From: Desulfotalea sp. | GTDB taxonomy: Bacteria; Desulfobacterota; Desulfobulbia; Desulfobulbales; Desulfocapsaceae | Reading direction: 5' to 3' | DNA: 64,000 nucleotides | Assembly (NCBI GenBank): GCA_002733995.1 | Contig: NVXR01000009.1 | Location: forward strand, 62,001 to 126,000 | Shown: piece after piece, positions 1 to 8,996 of the stretch | How positions within the stretch are numbered: position 1 is the stretch's first letter | Layout of the letters: every line of letters begins with the position of its first letter | Position numbers and translations under genes: made by a program | Notes under the pieces: generated by a model | Told to the model about the DNA's origin: nothing | Seen by the model: only the letters and a program-made list of their open reading frames with translations | Database searches by the model: none

Positions 1-1
1 T

Positions 2-67
2 ATGATGTGGCCGCTGCCGTACGCCTATGCCATGGATTGCGAAGAAGCGATTGGGCGGGCTTTATAA
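2..67 (+). CDS. Possible C-terminal end of a CDS entering from the left edge
   Basis: One frame is open from the left edge to a TAA at 65-67 and encodes about 21 residues with a plausible composition (aromatic and acidic residues, ending in GRAL). It may be the tail of a gene that starts outside the window. It is far too short to assign a family, and a chance open frame is not excluded. Confidence 0.25.
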   Translation: MMWPLPYAYAMDCEEAIGRAL

Positions 68-165
68 CAAGCGGCAGGGCGGGTTCGTTGTGAAACAGGG
101 GAGAAGAGCGTTGAAAAGGGTAAGGAAAATAATCTCAGAGGTCAATTTTAGTATATGGAGCAGAT

Positions 166-999
166 ATGAATCTTACGGTGCTTGTAGATAACAACACACT
201 CATTGATAGGTATTTTTTGGCTGAACCCGGACTTTCATTTTATCTCAACGATGATGGGCATGAGCTACTTTTTGACCTTGGCTATTCTGATATCTTTTAT
301 CAAAATGCTCAAAAAATGGGCTTGAACCTGACCCGAATACAAGATGTAATAATCTCCCATGGTCATCTCGATCATACTTGGGGGCTGGAGCCATATATTC
401 GCAGATTAAACGAAGCTCAGTTTGAAAAAAGGGCATGCGTTCGACCACGACTTGTCGCGCATCCGAAGGCATTTATTAGTGTTACTGGCGACGGAGGTAG
501 TGAGTTTGGCTCTTTAATGTCAGCTGATAAACTAGCAAAGCATTTCGATCTTACCCTTAGTCGAGAGCCGGTGGTAATCACGCCGCGCCTGACATGGTTG
601 GGCGAGATTCCTCGCTTATTTGACTTTGAGAATTTGCTCAGCTTTGGCGTGAAAGACGGTGAAACGTCGGTGGACATGGTGCCCGATGATAGTGCTCTTG
701 TCTATTCTTCTGAGGAGGGCCTGGTTATTATCACCGGTTGTTCCCATGCGGGGATTTGCAATATTGTTGAGTATGCCAAAAAGGTATGTGCTGATGAGCG
801 TGTCGTAGATATAATAGGTGGCTTGCACCTCATGAACCCTGATGCAAAACAATTAAAAGGTACTGTGGCTTATATAGGCGCTCTTGGTCTAGAAAAAATT
901 CATGCCTGTCACTGCACCGATTTGTCGTCAAAGATAGCCCTAGCTGCTGTTGTCAAGGTGGAGGAAGTAGGGGTTGGTCTTGAACTTACTTATAGATGA
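166..999 (+). CDS. MBL-fold metallo-hydrolase
   Basis: A 277-aa metallo-beta-lactamase-fold protein. The metal-binding signature SHGHLDHTWGL is at residues about 64-74, followed by the later metal-ligand blocks TGCSHAGICN (about 190) and GGLHL (about 218), which are in the expected order for this fold. The opening GLSFYL block and the length match the subgroup often annotated as 7,8-dihydropterin-6-methyl-4-(beta-D-ribofuranosyl)-aminobenzene-5'-phosphate synthase-like; that name is homology by motif and the substrate is unknown. There is no signal peptide, so it should be cytoplasmic. The ATG at 166 has GGAG six bases upstream. It stands alone, with more than 500 bp of non-coding DNA after it. 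Confidence 0.85.
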   Translation: MNLTVLVDNNTLIDRYFLAEPGLSFYLNDDGHELLFDLGYSDIFYQNAQKMGLNLTRIQDVIISHGHLDHTWGLEPYIRRLNEAQFEKRACVRPRLVAHPKAFISVTGDGGSEFGSLMSADKLAKHFDLTLSREPVVITPRLTWLGEIPRLFDFENLLSFGVKDGETSVDMVPDDSALVYSSEEGLVIITGCSHAGICNIVEYAKKVCADERVVDIIGGLHLMNPDAKQLKGTVAYIGALGLEKIHACHCTDLSSKIALAAVVKVEEVGVGLELTYR

Positions 1000-1522
1000 C
1001 AGAACAGGCTGGGGCGAAGAACAGGAACGACTGTACCTTCTTACCAAAAGATAAAATAATGGCACATGTTTAGCCACTGATACGAGTGGTTAGCGTCTCA
1101 AGCGAAGGTGAAAAGGTATTTATAAATACGCTGGCGACTCTTTAGCAAAAATTGGTTCAGTTACATACCTTAAGGGATTCTTCGTTACTCTGTTTACATG
1201 TTTGAAGAATCCTTGTATTTATGTGCCATCTGTTTTTGTTTATGTGGATTGCATGAAGGTCGTTGCTGTTGAATCCATACTATAATAGAGACAAACATAT
1301 GGTCGAAGTAGGTTGGTAAAAACAAGATCATAAATTTACCCTTTCATGTAATGACTTGTAACGTCTTGATATCTCATTGAAAACGAATGTCGTGATATTG
1401 GCTCAGCCTTTTTATAGGAGAAAGAAGCCAATAAATGTTCGAGAGTTTTTATGAGTTGGGGTAGGATGCGGGGATAATTTAAACATTATCAAAGTCAGAT
1501 TAAATAACAACTGGGTCACGTA
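1000..1522. other. Non-coding gap with a weak hairpin
   Basis: No convincing reading frame is present on either strand. An inverted repeat, GGATTCTTC at 1175-1183 and GAAGAATCC at 1204-1212, encloses a 20-nt loop and is followed by TTGTATTTA; it could be a weak terminator but lies 175 bp past the upstream gene. The promoter of the GTPase gene should lie in the distal part; I see no clear -35/-10 pair. Confidence 0.4.
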
Positions 1523-2869
1523 ATGAACGAAAAAGAACTGCAGAAGCAATTACAGACAAAGGTGAGGAGAAAGCTTGAGCCACTATTTATCAAGTATAAA
1601 ATGGATTTTGGTGGCATTGATGCAACGTTGAAATGGAAACCTCTTGTTCTTATCATAGGTAACTATTCGTCCGGAAAATCCACCTTGATTAATGAATTTA
1701 TTGGACAGGATATTCAGCGAACGGGGCAAGCTCCCACCGATGATTCTTTCACCATCATCACTTCTGATGCCGGTTGTGAAGATGTAGAAACTCCAGGGTC
1801 AACATTGGTAAATGATCCTAACTTGCCATTTCAGCATTTTAAGGGCTATGGAGAAAAACTGATCTCTCACATTTGCATGAAACAGGTAGCTAGCCCGGTT
1901 CTGGACAATCTGGCCATCATTGATAGTCCGGGTATGCTTGATGCTACCAGTGAAAAAGATCGTGGTTACAATTATGCGCAGGTCTTGGGTGAGTTTGCCA
2001 AAATGGCAGATCTCATTGTTCTTATGTTTGACCCACACAAGGCTGGAACCATTAGAGAATCCTACGAAATCATTCGTAATACTCTTCCAGAAAAATCAGG
2101 CGAGCATCGCATTGTTTTCGTCATGAGTCGAATTGATGAGTGTGATCATCTCAGTGATTTTACTAGGTCCTACGGAACCCTTTGCTGGAATATGTCCCAG
2201 ATGACTGGCCGCAAAGATATCCCTCATATCTATCTGACCTACGCTCCAGCAGAAGTAAAACCTGGAGATGTAGCTGAAGGTTGGCCACAGGAACGAGCCG
2301 AATTGATTGAAAAAATCAAACGGGCATCAGGGTTTAGAATTAATCACATTCTTGAAGATATTGATCGTCAGGTTAATGAGGTTGAAATGGTAGCCGAGAC
2401 TGTCGCCGCATTTCTTAAGCGTGCCAGTAAGGTGTATTGGAAGTTTGCCAATGTGAGTATTGCTGTTGCTTTGCTCCTCTTCTTTTTTGGCGATGTTATT
2501 CTCAATGCGATTACAGGATCCCCAGAAACCACACTGCTCACCTCGATTCGAATGGGGCCCTTTACTCCGTTTGCTTTGATTCTACCGACTTTCTTGGCGG
2601 TGTGTAGCTTGATGATCGGTTCTCTGGCTTATAGCAAGATAGCATTTAGACAACTGAAAAAGAAGGCAGTTGCCAATGGTGCCGAATTGCTTGAGCTCGA
2701 TAATGATTATCGAAAAAATCTTTGGGACAAAATGTCTGGAAAAGCCAAAGAAAACCTGGAAGCTCTCGGACCTTACGATCATTGGCGTGGATATGGTCGT
2801 AGTCTGACTAAGATTCAGAATTTTCTTAATAATGATTTGAAAAAATATTATGAGAAGATTGTGACCTGA
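1523..2869 (+). CDS. EHD/dynamin-like membrane GTPase
   Basis: A 448-aa GTPase. The G1 P-loop GNYSSGKS is at residues 46-53, the G2-type block PTDDSFTII at about 74, G3 DSPGM at about 133, and a G4-like MSRIDE at about 203. The blocks EKDRGYNY, ADLIVLMFDPHKAG and IRESYEI follow the pattern of the eukaryotic EHD and bacterial dynamin-like families. Two hydrophobic segments (about 306-329 and 349-371) would anchor it in the inner membrane, with a charged C-terminal cytoplasmic tail. Bacterial dynamin-like proteins remodel or protect membranes; that role here is inference. It appears monocistronic and is closed by a good terminator at 2892-2928. Confidence 0.8.
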   Translation: MNEKELQKQLQTKVRRKLEPLFIKYKMDFGGIDATLKWKPLVLIIGNYSSGKSTLINEFIGQDIQRTGQAPTDDSFTIITSDAGCEDVETPGSTLVNDPNLPFQHFKGYGEKLISHICMKQVASPVLDNLAIIDSPGMLDATSEKDRGYNYAQVLGEFAKMADLIVLMFDPHKAGTIRESYEIIRNTLPEKSGEHRIVFVMSRIDECDHLSDFTRSYGTLCWNMSQMTGRKDIPHIYLTYAPAEVKPGDVAEGWPQERAELIEKIKRASGFRINHILEDIDRQVNEVEMVAETVAAFLKRASKVYWKFANVSIAVALLLFFFGDVILNAITGSPETTLLTSIRMGPFTPFALILPTFLAVCSLMIGSLAYSKIAFRQLKKKAVANGAELLELDNDYRKNLWDKMSGKAKENLEALGPYDHWRGYGRSLTKIQNFLNNDLKKYYEKIVT

Positions 2870-2891
2870 TATTTTATTGGGTACAGGAAGT

Positions 2892-2928
2892 AAAAAGGGC
2901 TGGGAATTTATTTTCCGGCCCTTTTTTA
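2892..2928 (+). terminator. Rho-independent terminator after the GTPase gene
   Basis: The arms AAAAGGGC-TGG-GAA and TTCCGGCCCTTTT pair with one bulged G, and the right arm runs into TTTTTTATT. It starts 22 bp after the GTPase stop codon. Confidence 0.75.
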
Positions 2929-3076
2929 TTATCTGCAGTCGCATACTTTTTTCGCCCGTACTTTTTATGAACTGTTCTTCTGTTTTTCAGGCGAGCGACC
3001 GGCCCTAAGGCTTGATTTGAGTACCGACTTACTACATATTCGTCTGGATTAAAGTTTGAGATGGAGGTTGTAAAAG

Positions 3077-4408
3077 ATGAAAAAATCAAAGGCAAAAAAG
3101 AGTCGAAGTAGAAAAACTGTCAAAGATGTGCTGAAAATATATGGTTTCGGCATTTTCCTTTTTGTGGTGATCATTGCTGTTGCCTATCAATTTGTACAAC
3201 CTGCACCGCCTAGGGTCTTGACCATTGCCACCGCTTCAGCTGAAGGGGCCTATTATTCTTTTGCCGGCGAGTATAAAGAGCTACTTGCAAAGGAGAAAAT
3301 TGATCTAAAGGTTGTGAAAACCTCCGGGTCTGTTGAAAATATTCAGTTGCTACAAGCTGGCGAAGTCGATGTTGCTTTCGTTCAGGGGGGTGTTGGGAAG
3401 GCTGAGGACTTTCCGGATCTTGTTGGTTTGGCGAGTCTGTATCTAGAGCCGCTCGTGATCTTTGTTCGCAGGGGGATTGAAATAGAGACATTTGCTGATT
3501 TTGCAGGCAAAAGGATTGCAATTGGTAAAGAAGGGAGTGGCACACGGCAAATTGTACAACAGCTTCTAGATGACAATAAACTGGATACTCAGGATGCCCT
3601 TGAGATCGTCCCGTTAGATGGGGAGGAGGGGGCAAAAGCCCTGCTTGCCGGGGATATAGATGCACTTTTTATGGTGATCAGGGCCGATGCTGACATCGTC
3701 CATGAGCTCTTTCTCGATAATGGTGTTGAACTTGTAAGTCTGGCTCGTGCTGAGGCATACAGCCGTTTGCATAAATATCTTTCTCATATCGTGCTTGTTG
3801 AGGGCGTCTTAGATATGGCCCGCAATGTACCAGCTAAAGATTATCACCTCATAGCTCCGGCGGCAACGCTTGTTGCTACAACTCATATTCATCCTGCTCT
3901 TGTGGATCTTTTGATGCAAGTGATAACGAAGGTGCACGATAAGGCATCTGTTCTTACCGTGGATCAACACTATCCTTCACCTGAAAATCTTGATTTTCCC
4001 TTGAGTACAGAGGCCCAGCGGTTTTTTAAACATGGTCCTCCCTTTCTCCAGCGGTACCTGCCTTTCTGGGCAGCGTCTCTTATTGATCGGTTGAAATTCA
4101 TGATCCTTCCCCTCATTGCTCTCTTGATTCCCTTGATGAAGGTCTTACCGCCAACCTATCGGTGGCGCATCCGTTCTCGAATCTATCGATGGTACGATGA
4201 GCTACATGATCTTGATATGCAGCTGAAAAATGATGAAAATATAGCAACTCTAACAGAGGCAATTACGGTGGTTAATGCTATGGAACAGGAGGTGCGGGAG
4301 ATTGAAGTTCCTCTCTCCTACTCGGAAGAACTCTATAACTTGAGAGTTCACATCGATCTGTTGAGGAGTCAGTTTATAAGGGCCCTTGAGGCGCAACATA
4401 AACTGTAG
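3077..4408 (+). CDS. TAXI-family TRAP-type solute-binding protein, membrane anchored
   Basis: A 443-aa protein with a basic N-terminus (MKKSKAKKSRSRK), one membrane segment at about 22-42, and an extracytoplasmic TAXI domain: TIATASAEGAYYSFAGEY at about 52-70, the KTSGSVENIQLLQ and VDVAFVQGG blocks, and GKRIAIGKEGSGTRQIVQQLL at about 145. TAXI proteins bind organic anions for TRAP transporters. A second hydrophobic segment at about 338-358 and a charged 85-residue tail follow, so the protein is held in the membrane rather than being free periplasmic. No TRAP membrane subunit is encoded nearby, so it may partner a remote permease or act in sensing. The start is chosen on GGAGG 10 bp upstream of ATG 3077. 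Confidence 0.82.
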   Translation: MKKSKAKKSRSRKTVKDVLKIYGFGIFLFVVIIAVAYQFVQPAPPRVLTIATASAEGAYYSFAGEYKELLAKEKIDLKVVKTSGSVENIQLLQAGEVDVAFVQGGVGKAEDFPDLVGLASLYLEPLVIFVRRGIEIETFADFAGKRIAIGKEGSGTRQIVQQLLDDNKLDTQDALEIVPLDGEEGAKALLAGDIDALFMVIRADADIVHELFLDNGVELVSLARAEAYSRLHKYLSHIVLVEGVLDMARNVPAKDYHLIAPAATLVATTHIHPALVDLLMQVITKVHDKASVLTVDQHYPSPENLDFPLSTEAQRFFKHGPPFLQRYLPFWAASLIDRLKFMILPLIALLIPLMKVLPPTYRWRIRSRIYRWYDELHDLDMQLKNDENIATLTEAITVVNAMEQEVREIEVPLSYSEELYNLRVHIDLLRSQFIRALEAQHKL

Positions 4409-4472
4409 CCGGGTGTCTGCATTTCTAATTGATTAAGGGATGTTTTTGACTAGGGCTGAAGGACTATGGACG

Positions 4473-4503
4473 ACAGGCAAGGCGGGGTTGCCCCCTTGCC
4501 TGT
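4473..4503 (+). terminator. Strong GC-rich hairpin downstream of the TAXI gene
   Basis: ACAGGCAA at 4473-4480 pairs with TTGCCTGT at 4496-4503, and the stem is extended inwards by GG/CC and GGG/CCC pairs around a TTG loop. There is no clean U-run, so either a terminator relying on the stem or a structured intergenic element. It sits between the convergent TAXI gene and the minus-strand oxidoreductase; the rest of 4409-4707 holds no supported gene. Confidence 0.45.
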
Positions 4504-4707
4504 TGTTGGTGTGTTGGCTCTTTGCTAAGTGCTTGAGAAGATACTCTTACTTCTGTCCCTCTCGGGCAGAGGCCCGACCTTCCCACGAGGTCAATTTTTA
4601 CAGTACCTCTTTGTCTCGTGTCTTACTGGCAATAAACAGAGCCTAGGCTCGTTTATTACCAATAAAGTATGGAAGCTGGCACCGGCAGATTTACAGAGCG
4701 CAGCGGT

Positions 4708-7700
4708 CTAGAATGTTACCTTTTCTGAGTTTGCAACGAGTTTGCTAAACTCATCTTTCCAGTACTTTCCACCAAGGGCCTCGGCAAGTAATATTGCCAT
4801 ATGTTTTGGCTCAATGTTTAAGTCACTGTTACGTCCAAGGCCGGATAGGCACGACGGACAGTTGGTGACCATGACAAGTTTGGTGCCGGTCTGGGTCTTT
4901 TCTGCAATAGAAGCCCGTTTCCGTTCACGCATGGCATTAGATATGTCAGGTCTGGAAATAGCCATTGTACCGGCTTCAGAGCAGCAGTTTGGTACACTCT
5001 CAACGTTATTATAAAATCGACGTAAAAGAGGTACACCTTCACCTTTAAAGGAGTCGTGGCATGGCGTGTGATAGAGTGCTGTCACGTTTTGTTTGGAGCC
5101 ATAATCCCAGTCACTGTTTTCTAGGACATAGTTGGATATATCATCTATTCCACAGTTAAATATTTCTTCACAGCCTATCTCGTGAAGGGATTCCATGCAG
5201 GTTCCACAACTGATGAGGAAGCTGTCGAAAACAAAATGGCCCAGCATCTCTTTAATTTGGCTAAGGATGATGGTATCTCTCAGGGATATTTCACCCGCCA
5301 TTTTTTTCTTAGCGTTTACCTTTGCTGGAAATCCACAACATAAATAGGGTGGGGGCAGAACTGTACGGATGTTGTTTTTTGCCAGAAGGTAGATTGCCGC
5401 AACGGAAATATCAGAGAACATACGTTCGGAGCCGCATCCTGGGAAGTAAAAAACTGTGGACTTCACCTCACCGCTTTCAGGCATAACTATAAGGGCCTCG
5501 TTTTCGGAGCATCGGGGCAGTAGTGACGCTAGTTCGTGGCTGGAAACTTCGGCCATGGGAGCCTTAAGCATGTTCAGGGGGCGCCACTTGTTCTCGGTGA
5601 TTTTAGCCGGTGCCTGTTTGAATAGTTTTGTACCAACCCGTTGCATGGAACTTCCCCATTCCATGACACTTTTTCTGAAAATATTGTTGAAAATCTTATT
5701 ACGGTTTTGCAGATACATCAGTGATAATCTGGTCGCAGGCGCCGTATGCTTATAGCCAAAGTCACTCAAAATCTCTCTTTCTAGGATAGAGACTTCAGCC
5801 GTGTCTATGTCTACAGGGCAGGGGGCCTGGCATTTTCGGCACATGGTGCAGTGATCAGCAATTTCTTCCAAATTTTTAAGCTGATTGAACCTCGGCAAGT
5901 GTGAACGCTGCACATCGTAGAGCAGGGCTTCGATCAATGAGCCGATGACCATGTTTTTGTTTCTTGGATGGAAAAAGATATTGGTTCCGGGGAAGTATAC
6001 ACAGCATACCGGCATACATTTGCCACAGCGGATACACTTGGAGATCATGGAGGATAATTTCGCTAGGGAACCATACTGCAAAATCTTAGCTTCAAGCTCA
6101 AGAAGATTAAATGACGGTGTGAACACCTTATCTATTATTTTAGGGTCACTCAGCATACCAGGATTCATAACAGCGTCAGGATCAACTTCTTTTCGATATG
6201 TTTTGAGTTCACTCAGGCGGCTTTCTTCCAAAAACTTCATTTTAGTGATTCCGATGCCATGTTCACCGCTGACAACACCGCCGAGTTCAACGGCCTTTTT
6301 CATCACATCTTCAGCCGTTTTTTCCGCCCGTTTCATCATTACACGGTCATTGGAAAAAACAGGGATGTTAACGTGGTTATTGCCATCCCCCGCATGCATA
6401 TGGGTGGCAATGATAATCCGTTTTGAGCGCACATCCGAAAAGATAGATTCGATGGTGTTACTCACCTTCTCATAGCCACTAAAAAGCTCAAGAAGATCAG
6501 CCATGAGCTGCTTAATATAGTTTTCGTGGCGTACCGATTCGGTTGTTCGAAGTGCCAGATTTTCAAGAGCTTCTTTGCACAGTTCGTTGGCCTTTGGAAT
6601 CTTTGCTTCAAGCCAGTCAGGGTCTTCTAGGGGCTCTGCCGACTCAAGATATTCTTGTAGCTTGTGGATAAACTGCTCTTTGTTGATGATGTCTTCTTCA
6701 GTATTGTAGGTATCAACAAACCGGGTGAATTCGGCAAGTGCTGGGAGCGGCAGAACGATATCTTCGTTGAGTTTGAAGGCGTTGGTTCGTGCGGAAATAG
6801 CACCGAGCCGCTTTCTGTCCCGCCAGAAACGTTCAGCTTCATCCGCGTCTTGAGCGGTGAAAAGTTCTGTGTTCTTATGTCGTGAGAGAAGCTGCTCTAA
6901 ACGTTTTCTGCCACTCTCTATCTGTTCGGTGTTGTGGCCGACCATATCGATGAGGAGAACCGCTTTTGGTTGTGTGCTACGGGCTGCCTTAAATTTATAT
7001 TTTATGGCTCGGATATATTCCTCATCAAAATGCTCCAGGGCCATGAGTGCTTCTTTACCTTCGTTATGAAACTCTTCAGAGATTTCAACAATGACCCGGC
7101 TGGCTTCATCCATGTCTGCGCCAAAAAATTCGAGGCAGAAGGTTAATTTCTTTTCATAGGCATTGTAGAGAACAAATTCTCCAGAGGTGATGACCCCATC
7201 TGTACCTTCTTTTTGAAAGCCTGGGAGGCCACCTAATGCCTTATTGGTAATATCCTTCCATAGCCCTTTTTTGCGGATATCGGTGCCCGCTAGTTCAACA
7301 GTCTTTAGTACCTTGTCATTGCTGTCCACCACCTCAAATTTCAGCTGGTCATCCGGAAGGATCTTGCGCATTGGATGGTTTATGCGCCTGACTGTTATCA
7401 GGTTTTGCCCAGGCATTGCAATGGAGTAGGATAGAATGTTGTCTATGGCAGTCCCCCAGAGGACGGCGGTCTTGCCCCCCGCATTTTCGGCAATATTGCC
7501 GCCAATGGTGGAGGCCCAGGCGCTGGTTGGATCCGTTGCAAAGACGAGCTTGTCTTTTTTTGCGTGTTTCATCGCATCCGAGGTAACAACTCCGGCTTCG
7601 ACCTTTAAGGTGGGAATCTTGGTACCTTCACCTAAATGAGGAAACGGTTTAGCCACAATGTTGTGGATTTTTGTCAGTTTTTCAGTGTTGATGATTACGC

Positions 7701-8349
7701 AATTCTGGGTGAGAGGGACACTGCCTCCGGTTAGACCGGTGCCTCCTCCCCGTGGAATGATGGTGAGACCGAGTTCGCAAACCGCTTTCATGAGTTTGGG
7801 GACCTGGTCTTCGGTGGATGGACGGAGAACGGCCAGGGGAAGATAAAGTCTCCAGTCGGTAGCATCTGTTGCGTGGCTGATGATGGAAAATGGATCAAAA
7901 TTGACATTTTCTTTGCCAATAATTGGACCCAGTTTCTTCAGCATAACATTTTGTTGATGGGGGGTGTCACTCAGTTGGTCCTTGAGATTTTTTAGTTGTT
8001 GTCTACACAGGGCGACAAGATGGAAAACTTTATCGCGTTTTTCCTTACTGTTACTATATTTTTTAGCCGCAATTTCAATAATGGAGAGATCCGCTTTTGC
8101 TGTCTTGAAAAACTTTTGGCGTTTAGAGGTTGAGTCAATGAGTTCCTGAAAGAGAAACGGATTGCGTTTAAGTATGAAAAGATCACCAATAAATCGCATT
8201 ACAAGGCGGGCTGACCTTCCTGTGATCCTCTGGCTCCTCAGTTCTTCAAGGTTGTCCCATACCTCCTGGCCAAAGAGAAGATTGATGATAAGCTTATCAT
8301 CGGCAGAAGTGAAATTGTATGGAATTTCTCTGTAGTCTTTTGTGTTCAT
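4708..8349 (-). CDS. Large FAD-linked oxidase / Fe-S / CCG-domain protein (D-lactate dehydrogenase-like, DUF3683 type)
   Basis: A single 1,213-aa polypeptide. The N-terminal 150 residues resemble the DUF3683 region found on large proteobacterial lactate-dehydrogenase-like proteins. Then comes a PCMH-type FAD-binding domain with PRGGGTGLTGGSVPL (about 200-215) and the FAD-linked oxidase C-terminal domain with GEHGIGITKMKF (about 690). Two ferredoxin-like clusters follow (CIRCGKCMPVC and CTMCRKCQAPCPVD), then cysteine-rich CCG domains including CCGFPAK and CCSEAGTMA. It fuses in one chain what GlcD and GlcF do as two. Family knowledge indicates oxidation of a 2-hydroxyacid (D-lactate or similar) with electrons passed through Fe-S centres. 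I prefer ATG 8349 (MNTKDYREI) because AAAGG precedes it; the upstream in-frame ATG 8373 lacks a ribosome site. Confidence 0.85.
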   Translation of the reverse strand: MNTKDYREIPYNFTSADDKLIINLLFGQEVWDNLEELRSQRITGRSARLVMRFIGDLFILKRNPFLFQELIDSTSKRQKFFKTAKADLSIIEIAAKKYSNSKEKRDKVFHLVALCRQQLKNLKDQLSDTPHQQNVMLKKLGPIIGKENVNFDPFSIISHATDATDWRLYLPLAVLRPSTEDQVPKLMKAVCELGLTIIPRGGGTGLTGGSVPLTQNCVIINTEKLTKIHNIVAKPFPHLGEGTKIPTLKVEAGVVTSDAMKHAKKDKLVFATDPTSAWASTIGGNIAENAGGKTAVLWGTAIDNILSYSIAMPGQNLITVRRINHPMRKILPDDQLKFEVVDSNDKVLKTVELAGTDIRKKGLWKDITNKALGGLPGFQKEGTDGVITSGEFVLYNAYEKKLTFCLEFFGADMDEASRVIVEISEEFHNEGKEALMALEHFDEEYIRAIKYKFKAARSTQPKAVLLIDMVGHNTEQIESGRKRLEQLLSRHKNTELFTAQDADEAERFWRDRKRLGAISARTNAFKLNEDIVLPLPALAEFTRFVDTYNTEEDIINKEQFIHKLQEYLESAEPLEDPDWLEAKIPKANELCKEALENLALRTTESVRHENYIKQLMADLLELFSGYEKVSNTIESIFSDVRSKRIIIATHMHAGDGNNHVNIPVFSNDRVMMKRAEKTAEDVMKKAVELGGVVSGEHGIGITKMKFLEESRLSELKTYRKEVDPDAVMNPGMLSDPKIIDKVFTPSFNLLELEAKILQYGSLAKLSSMISKCIRCGKCMPVCCVYFPGTNIFFHPRNKNMVIGSLIEALLYDVQRSHLPRFNQLKNLEEIADHCTMCRKCQAPCPVDIDTAEVSILEREILSDFGYKHTAPATRLSLMYLQNRNKIFNNIFRKSVMEWGSSMQRVGTKLFKQAPAKITENKWRPLNMLKAPMAEVSSHELASLLPRCSENEALIVMPESGEVKSTVFYFPGCGSERMFSDISVAAIYLLAKNNIRTVLPPPYLCCGFPAKVNAKKKMAGEISLRDTIILSQIKEMLGHFVFDSFLISCGTCMESLHEIGCEEIFNCGIDDISNYVLENSDWDYGSKQNVTALYHTPCHDSFKGEGVPLLRRFYNNVESVPNCCSEAGTMAISRPDISNAMRERKRASIAEKTQTGTKLVMVTNCPSCLSGLGRNSDLNIEPKHMAILLAEALGGKYWKDEFSKLVANSEKVTF

Positions 8350-8996
8350 GTTATGGGCCTTTAAAAAAAGCATGGGCTTTTGTTTAGTTGGGTATAAGTA
8401 GAATTGATATGCATGTGTCGCAATAATAGGGCGGCACTATACTTTTCAATGCCTTGGACATATGCGTCTGGAAATGATCGAAGGGGTGTGGGAGGTTTTC
8501 CCTGATCCTGCAAGAAATCAAAATCCGTGAAGAGTATTTCTCTTGTATGGAGCGCTGCTATCCAATCTGCTTGTATGACAATAGAATGTGGAAATTTACC
8601 ACTGTAATGAATAATTGCGAGTTTTTTGTAAAAAAAAGGAATTTATTTATGCTGGATAGCTCGTTGCTCCTTCGGGATGAAGAGTAAAATCAATAATGTC
8701 TCTGTCTTTTACGTCCGTAAGAATAGAGAAAAGGGGCAACTGCAATTTCATCTTTTTTGAGAAGAGTAGTTTGCTTTTCTTGGGTTTCGGATGCAGCAAG
8801 AAATTTTAAATATACAATAAACTTTAAGTTCTTTTCCTTTTTTTGGTTGAAACTTCGAGGTATATTAATGATGTGGTAGATAGAGTCAACACACTGAAAG
8901 AACAACTAATAGATTCGATCTTGTTGGGCAGGCCCTAGGGCATTGTGCAAGGTAAAAGAACAATGGGGATCAGGTGTGGTAACTTCGGTAGACAGG
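8350..8996. other. Divergent intergenic region
   Basis: This carries the divergent promoters of the large oxidase (minus) and the hybrid kinase (plus). It is AT-rich with runs of A and T (around 8620-8645 and 8800-8850). A short frame at 8690-8905 on the minus strand has no homology feel or ribosome site, and I do not call it. No operator-like repeat was found. Confidence 0.35.
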
